Assembly: GCA_965226245.1 (NCBI GenBank)
Contig: CBDDCL010000015.1
Coordinates: 5,642,001-5,706,000, forward strand
Length of the DNA: 64,000 nt
DNA from: CBDCYS01 sp965226245
Lineage (GTDB): Bacteria > Acidobacteriota > Terriglobia > Bryobacterales > UBA6623
Direction of reading: 5' to 3'
Shown piece by piece: positions 60,901-64,000 of the stretch. The notes under the pieces were generated by a model. That model saw nothing but the letters and a program-made list of their open reading frames with translations. It ran no database searches and had not been told where the DNA came from. Numbering within the stretch: position 1 is the first letter of the stretch; each line of letters opens with the position of its first letter. The position numbers were made by a program, and so were the translations under genes.

Positions 60901-61855
60901 GCAGGCCGCGCGATATGTCCGCCAAGGGTACGCCGCGCACATCGCGCAGCGCGAAGGGGCCGTAACCGAAGCGATCAATCACCTGCGTGACCAACTGCGT
61001 GAGACCGAGCGCCTGGCTCAGGCAGGTGGAGGAGGCGAGGATCAGGGGCTCGATCGCACCCTCGCCCGCCTCGAGGACATGCGCAGGCGTCTCGAGGAAG
61101 CCGCGGGCCGCGGCCGCGAAGGTGAGCGTGAAGACGGCGAGGGCGGATTCGGGCAGGGGGGCCAACGGCAGGGCCAGGGCGGCCAGCAACAAGGTCAAAA
61201 CCCGGGCCAGCAGGGCCAACAAAGCCAGCAGCAAGGTCAAGGACAACAGCAGGGACAAGGCCAAGGGCAGGGTCAGCAACAAGGACAGCAAGGTCAGGGA
61301 CAAGGGTCCGGCCAACAAGCGGGAATGGGCCAAGGCCAGCAGGGTCAAGGACCCCAACGCGGCGGACGATCACCTGCCGGTCTCGGCGGAGACAGCCAGC
61401 GGGGCGGAGTGTGGGACCCCGGAGGCCGGTTCGGCGGTCAGCAAAACTGGGGCAGCGCCAGCAACTTCGGCGGACAACGCGGACCGGGCTCTATCACCCC
61501 ACTCGATCCCAAGACCCGCCGCGAGATGGAGCGCGCCATGCGCGACTCGGCCCGCCTGCTGCCCAGCCTGACCCAGCAATTGCGCGGGCAAGGAATCGAC
61601 GAGGAGGACCTCAGCGAAATTCGGCGCTTTGTCGCCGGGCTGCCGCAGGATCGCTTTCCCGGCAATCCGAAGCTGCTTCAAGAAGAGCACAGGAATCTGT
61701 TGTCGTTGCTCGAACAGCTTGAGTTGCAGGTGCGGCGACAAGTCGAGCGGGACAAGGGCGGCAACCAAATCCGGGCTATTGTCAACGAGCCGGTTCCAGA
61801 ACAGTACCGCGAAGCGGTAGCGGAGTACTTCCGGCGGCTCAGCCAGGGCCGCTAA
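57944..61855 (+). CDS. DUF4175 large membrane-anchored protein
   Basis: 1303 residues starting at GTG 57944 with GGGAGG upstream. Membrane segments near 30-50 (GATAVVALLLTVFCVYIANR), 60-78 and 145-160 are followed by a beta-rich extracytoplasmic region (EPGDTTIRQGADLIVTSRMV, YHYPKWTGLENLVEEDFGDI) typical of DUF4175. The second half is long coiled coil with two Gln/Gly-rich tracts (about residues 767-805 and 1065-1145, QQQGQ-type) and a conserved C-terminal helical domain. Last gene of the row. Possibly a long envelope-spanning or scaffold protein. Confidence 0.88.
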   Translation: MSYFSATPTEKLKDYLKRIRVRLQVTTASRGLGATAVVALLLTVFCVYIANRFAFSDPSVVSTRTLLFGSLVAIVVFALIRPLMRLGRGNAAGYVEKSVPAFDGRIETFVDQSAPKSGKKLNPFLDLLAEDTMRVAEAAPVEQVVEAKRVFGYALAAVGAVGFLMWLGGSGPGYWSYGTSRLWGGWLKPAVSPLYQIVVEPGDTTIRQGADLIVTSRMVGFESPTARLFAKFDSSVQWEEAPMQRQVEGTGFEFLFAGVREPFRYYIVAGGIESEEFEVQVVEMPNVEAIRLTYHYPKWTGLENLVEEDFGDIRAVAGTEVEVEVKTDKPLSDGVLRVNDESSVSMSSEGLKATGRIKLEKEGHYFVAAMYKGEVVRLTNDYFITIIPDKKPTVRFLRPGRDWKATNIEEVITQFEAGDDFGLRSFEVNYSVNGGETKKAALKIARGSKKATASHTFYLEQMRAEPDQPRSPRDEEGEEASSQEIEKLLPGDIISYYGVARDAKTATQTDMYFIEVRPYDFEVVQGQSGGGMGGGGQRQEEISRRQKEIIAGTWNLVKNSADKDKRTRAEVRDNALMLSEIQLTLRDQARTLADRVRARNLAGTNEDFKAFVENFEKATEQMAPAAALLRAQKLRDSLSPQQKALQYLRRAEAIFRRIEVTRGGQGGGGGGQASRDLSEMFELEMDLEKNQYETGGGASSQQLDREIDEALEKLSELARRQEKLAEQARRQQTQTFAQRWQQEILRREAEELKRKLEELQRREQAMQQQNGQQQGQQQGKQQGQQQGGQQQGGQQGGQQQASQSRQGSRSGGSRLEQTIRRLEEATRDMQGASQAGGRLQGGGLNQRQAQARAQRAQERLQEALRAMEQQRRERTNASISDIARRAERLAQQQAETAQTLKRALNHALEYIKQQGGGQSRGKIPSGMSPSEEIELAGRKGAMQQEVEAIERKMQEAARQSKGSATSRKLREALSDLQQSELGFRLQQAARYVRQGYAAHIAQREGAVTEAINHLRDQLRETERLAQAGGGGEDQGLDRTLARLEDMRRRLEEAAGRGREGEREDGEGGFGQGGQRQGQGGQQQGQNPGQQGQQSQQQGQGQQQGQGQGQGQQQGQQGQGQGSGQQAGMGQGQQGQGPQRGGRSPAGLGGDSQRGGVWDPGGRFGGQQNWGSASNFGGQRGPGSITPLDPKTRREMERAMRDSARLLPSLTQQLRGQGIDEEDLSEIRRFVAGLPQDRFPGNPKLLQEEHRNLLSLLEQLELQVRRQVERDKGGNQIRAIVNEPVPEQYREAVAEYFRRLSQGR

Positions 61856-61972
61856 GTGGCAGCGACGTCCTGCCGCGCACGCCGGATGTGAATTTTTTGC
61901 TAGCATCTGTCGATAAGGCTAGTGTAGGATGGTGCGGATTCGTCACCGAAGCTGGTGTACAATGGAAATAGA

Positions 61973-62359
61973 ATGAGTACGAACACCCGCATCTGTGATG
62001 ATGACTCGGGGTTTTTCGCGCCCTTGCCTCACTTCAGCGACGAGATTAACCACAACATTGTCAAGTCGGAGATCGAAGGAGGCGTCTATCTGAGCGACCT
62101 TCCCGAGGGTTCGAAGCTTGAAATCCAGACCGAGAACCGTTACTACCGCCTCAAGATTTGCACCGACGGGGAAGCGATCATTTGCGGGCACCCCGAGTTT
62201 TGCCCCCAGCCCGTAACCGTGAAGATCAACGGATCGAGCTGGGGAGGCTCCATGCTCAAAGTGGCCTTCATCGGCCGCGGCATGCACCTTGAGTTCCGGC
62301 ATCCCGTTCACAAGGTCATCACAACCTCGCCGATTGTCGATATTCGCTCTGTTGAGTAG
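61973..62359 (+). CDS. Hypothetical protein
   Basis: A 128-residue soluble protein (FAPLPHFSDEINHNIVKSEI, GGVYLSDLPEGSKLEIQTEN, then CTDGEAIICGHPEFCPQPVT and GMHLEFRHPVHKVITTSPIV). It is beta-rich with three Cys; the CxDGEAxICGHPExCP layout may hold a metal. No family named. The ATG at 61973 has GGAAATAG before it. Confidence 0.65.
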   Translation: MSTNTRICDDDSGFFAPLPHFSDEINHNIVKSEIEGGVYLSDLPEGSKLEIQTENRYYRLKICTDGEAIICGHPEFCPQPVTVKINGSSWGGSMLKVAFIGRGMHLEFRHPVHKVITTSPIVDIRSVE

Positions 62360-62373
62360 CCCGGCTGCCTCGG

Positions 62374-63516
62374 TCAGCCTCGCGCCAGAGCCTGGACGTG
62401 ACTTGCCGCGGCTGCCCCCAAACCTTCCAGGTTGTAGCCCCCTTCAAGAACAGACACCAATCTCCCTCCGGCGTGCTGCGCGGCAATCTCCAGCATGATG
62501 TCTGTCAGCTCGGCAAAGTCCTGATCGTCGAGTGTAAACTTTCCCAGCGGATCGCCCATGCGGGAGTCAAATCCGGCCGAGATCATGACTAAGTCCGGCT
62601 TGAATTCGTTTGCCAGCTTGACCAGTTTGTTGCGGAACGTTCCAACGATCTCCACCCGGCCCGCGCCCGCCGGGAAGGGTGCATTGAACGTCGCACCGCG
62701 GCCGGCGCCTTCCCCGGTTTCCCAGGTCTTGCCGGTACCCGGATACCACGGCGACTGGTGAGTGCTGAAAAAGAAAACCGAACCGTCACGATAGAAAGTG
62801 TCTTGCGTGCCGTTGCCGTGATGGACATCCCAGTCCGCGATCAGAACCTTGCCGATCCCATGCTGCTTCTGGGCGTAGCGGGCCGCGATGGCGATGTTGT
62901 TGAAGATGCAGAATCCCATGCCGCGGTCCGGCGTGGCGTGATGGCCCGGCGGGCGCACGACACAGAAAGCGTTTTTCGCTTTCCGTCCGGCGACCGCGTC
63001 GACGGCGTTCAGCAAACCGCCCGCGGCCTCCAGCGCAACTTCGAGCGACTTCTCGCTCACGGCCGTATCGCCGGTGCTCAACATTCGCGCGCCCGCGGCG
63101 ATTTCCCGTTTGACTAGCTTCACGTATTCCGGCGTATGGCAGAGCAATAGCTCGTCATCCAGCGCCGCCCGGCTGGCGATCCTTCCCAGCTTTGGCAGCA
63201 GTTCAGCTTCTTCGAGGGACTTGGTCACGGCGTCAACCCGCGCCGGACGCTCGGGATGCCGATCGCCGGTTGCGTGCAACTTGAAGATGGGATCAATGAG
63301 AAGGCGGGTCGCCAGGCTGTCTCCTTGCGGCTTCTTGCCGTCATCATCCTGCTTCGCCGCGGCTGAATCGGCTCCCGAGCCAGCCGCCGTCGCGTAGCCG
63401 AAACTGGTTGGAAAGTTGCCCAGCGATTGGCAAAACAAAACCGTTGTAGCGCGGATCGGCCATTTCAGCAGTTGGCGCCGCCCAACAGGCGATAGCGCGA
63501 AAGCATTGGCAATCAT
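62374..63516 (-). CDS. Histone deacetylase family hydrolase
   Basis: A 380-residue zinc amidohydrolase of the HDAC/acetoin-utilisation/polyamine deacetylase superfamily. VVRPPGHHATPDRGMGFCIF carries His192-His193; IADWDVHHGNGTQDTFY gives zinc ligands Asp230 and His232; SAGFDSRMGDPL gives the third. SVLEGGYNLEGL is the Tyr region. The N-terminus (VGRRQLLKWPIRATTVLFCQ) looks Tat-like or lipoprotein-like, so it may act outside the cytoplasm, which is unusual for the family. Substrate unknown. Confidence 0.93.
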   Translation of the reverse strand: MIANAFALSPVGRRQLLKWPIRATTVLFCQSLGNFPTSFGYATAAGSGADSAAAKQDDDGKKPQGDSLATRLLIDPIFKLHATGDRHPERPARVDAVTKSLEEAELLPKLGRIASRAALDDELLLCHTPEYVKLVKREIAAGARMLSTGDTAVSEKSLEVALEAAGGLLNAVDAVAGRKAKNAFCVVRPPGHHATPDRGMGFCIFNNIAIAARYAQKQHGIGKVLIADWDVHHGNGTQDTFYRDGSVFFFSTHQSPWYPGTGKTWETGEGAGRGATFNAPFPAGAGRVEIVGTFRNKLVKLANEFKPDLVMISAGFDSRMGDPLGKFTLDDQDFAELTDIMLEIAAQHAGGRLVSVLEGGYNLEGLGAAAASHVQALARG

Positions 63517-63713
63517 GGAACCTCCCGTGTTGTTCGCCTGATTCTACCGCAACCCCGCCTGCTACAACGCGAGCGGAAAGTCGGCAACGCGGCGGAAAGC
63601 TGAGAATCGAGACTCGAGCCGCGACCGTGAGGGAGCGGTTTCCGCCCCTGCGCGCTCGGTTGCAACAAAAAATGTGGGGACAAGCGAAGCGCAACAAGAA
63701 AGGGGACAGGCGA
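63517..63713. other. Gene-free region with repeat relics
   Basis: No gene. A short relative of the 20.6/51.2-kb repeat (gaccgtgagggagcggt) lies at 63625, followed by ggggacaa and ggggacag words like those in the REP-like elements at 11.2 and 25.9 kb. Confidence 0.45.
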
Positions 63714-64000
63714 CGTGGCGCGCGTCTCCAGACGTGCCGTGTCGCCATTCCTGGCGACATGTCTTCGCTGGCAATCTCGACACCTGTGTCGCCCCGGGTC
63801 AGCCGGCCCGTCACCGACAAAAACAAAGGGGAAATAGCCACTTTGTCAGGCAGTGTGATACTGGCCCAGTCGGCGCCTTCAACGCAAACCATTGAAAACA
63901 AAAACACTAAAACGACAATGAATACGAGACGCCCAAAACCGCGGAAACACGCCGAAAACGTGATAAAACCTGACATTTTCGGACATTTCGTAAAGAAAAT
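63714..64000 (+). repeat. Dispersed repeat with twin hairpins, copy B
   Basis: It starts with hairpins acgtct/agacgt and tgtcgcca/tggcgaca at 63716-63764, has gaaaacaaaaacact near 63895 and ends at the window edge with cggacatttcgtaaagaaaat-type sequence. Inverted relative to copy A at 35.9-36.2 kb. The window end may truncate it. Confidence 0.8.

Noticed and set aside
60240..61370. Dense CAG/GGN repeats as a non-coding repeat array
   Set aside because: They stay in frame inside the DUF4175 gene and encode Gln/Gly tracts; no frame break is seen.
1..64000. tRNA, rRNA, riboswitch or CRISPR features
   Set aside because: I looked for cloverleaf-like CCA-ended genes, rRNA-like conserved blocks, known riboswitch cores and direct-repeat arrays by eye and saw none I could support; a covariance-model scan would be decisive.

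Overview
The window reads as a chromosomal segment of a GC-rich Acidobacteriota-like bacterium, probably near Solibacter/Bryobacter. This is inferred from gene content: a Ser/Thr kinase with a TolB/PD40-type C-terminus, Tat-type sulfatases, NHL-repeat secreted proteins, Spy/CpxP-like proteins and a DUF4159/VWA/MoxR/DUF58/BatA/DUF4175 gene row. No rRNA, tRNA or CRISPR array was seen.

The first 12 kb are accessory DNA. A fumarylacetoacetate hydrolase fragment, a coiled-coil membrane protein and an iduronate-sulfatase-like gene precede a minus-strand type III restriction-modification operon (mod - mntA - hepT - res) with a nucleotidyltransferase/HEPN toxin-antitoxin pair between the modification and restriction genes. 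The same 1027-bp IS1595-family element entered this operon twice: one copy splits mod, the other replaces the last codons of res. A third copy lies at 45.8 kb. All three encode the same protein and keep target duplications of 8-9 bp, so the ancestral reading frames can be rebuilt.

From 11.6 to 24.2 kb conserved genes (yacG, rimO, a TgpA-like transglutaminase, a sulfite-oxidase-family molybdoenzyme, a HpcH-type aldolase and a 2-hydroxyacid dehydrogenase) alternate with debris and small modules. A two-gene unit (HTH protein plus a small WYRGD protein, ATGA-overlapped) occurs twice. HicAB, DUF4160/DUF2442 and RelE/RHH genes form a toxin-antitoxin cluster.

From 24.2 to 40.3 kb come a CoA-transferase, a degenerate GGDEF protein, dUTPase, two NHL-repeat proteins, the Ser/Thr kinase, an IS1634-family element, a 188-bp MITE-like element at the start codon of a fabF remnant, a sulfatase remnant, BrnT with a fused BrnA, and an orphan HicB. 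Several truncated genes are joined at deletion scars.

From 40.3 to 45.6 kb there is a probable envelope-stress locus: two Spy/CpxP-like genes diverge from an OmpR-type two-component system, and each of the three promoter regions carries GTTAA-N6-GTAAA, close to the CpxR box. One of the Spy-like genes has an in-frame stop.

From 47.1 to 61.9 kb eight co-directional genes form an envelope/Bat-like cluster: DUF4159, VWA membrane protein, caspase-like protein without the expected Cys, TPR metalloprotease, MoxR, DUF58, BatA-VWA and a 1303-residue DUF4175 protein. A hypothetical protein and a histone-deacetylase-like hydrolase follow. The window ends in a hairpin-bearing repeat whose inverted partner lies at 36 kb.
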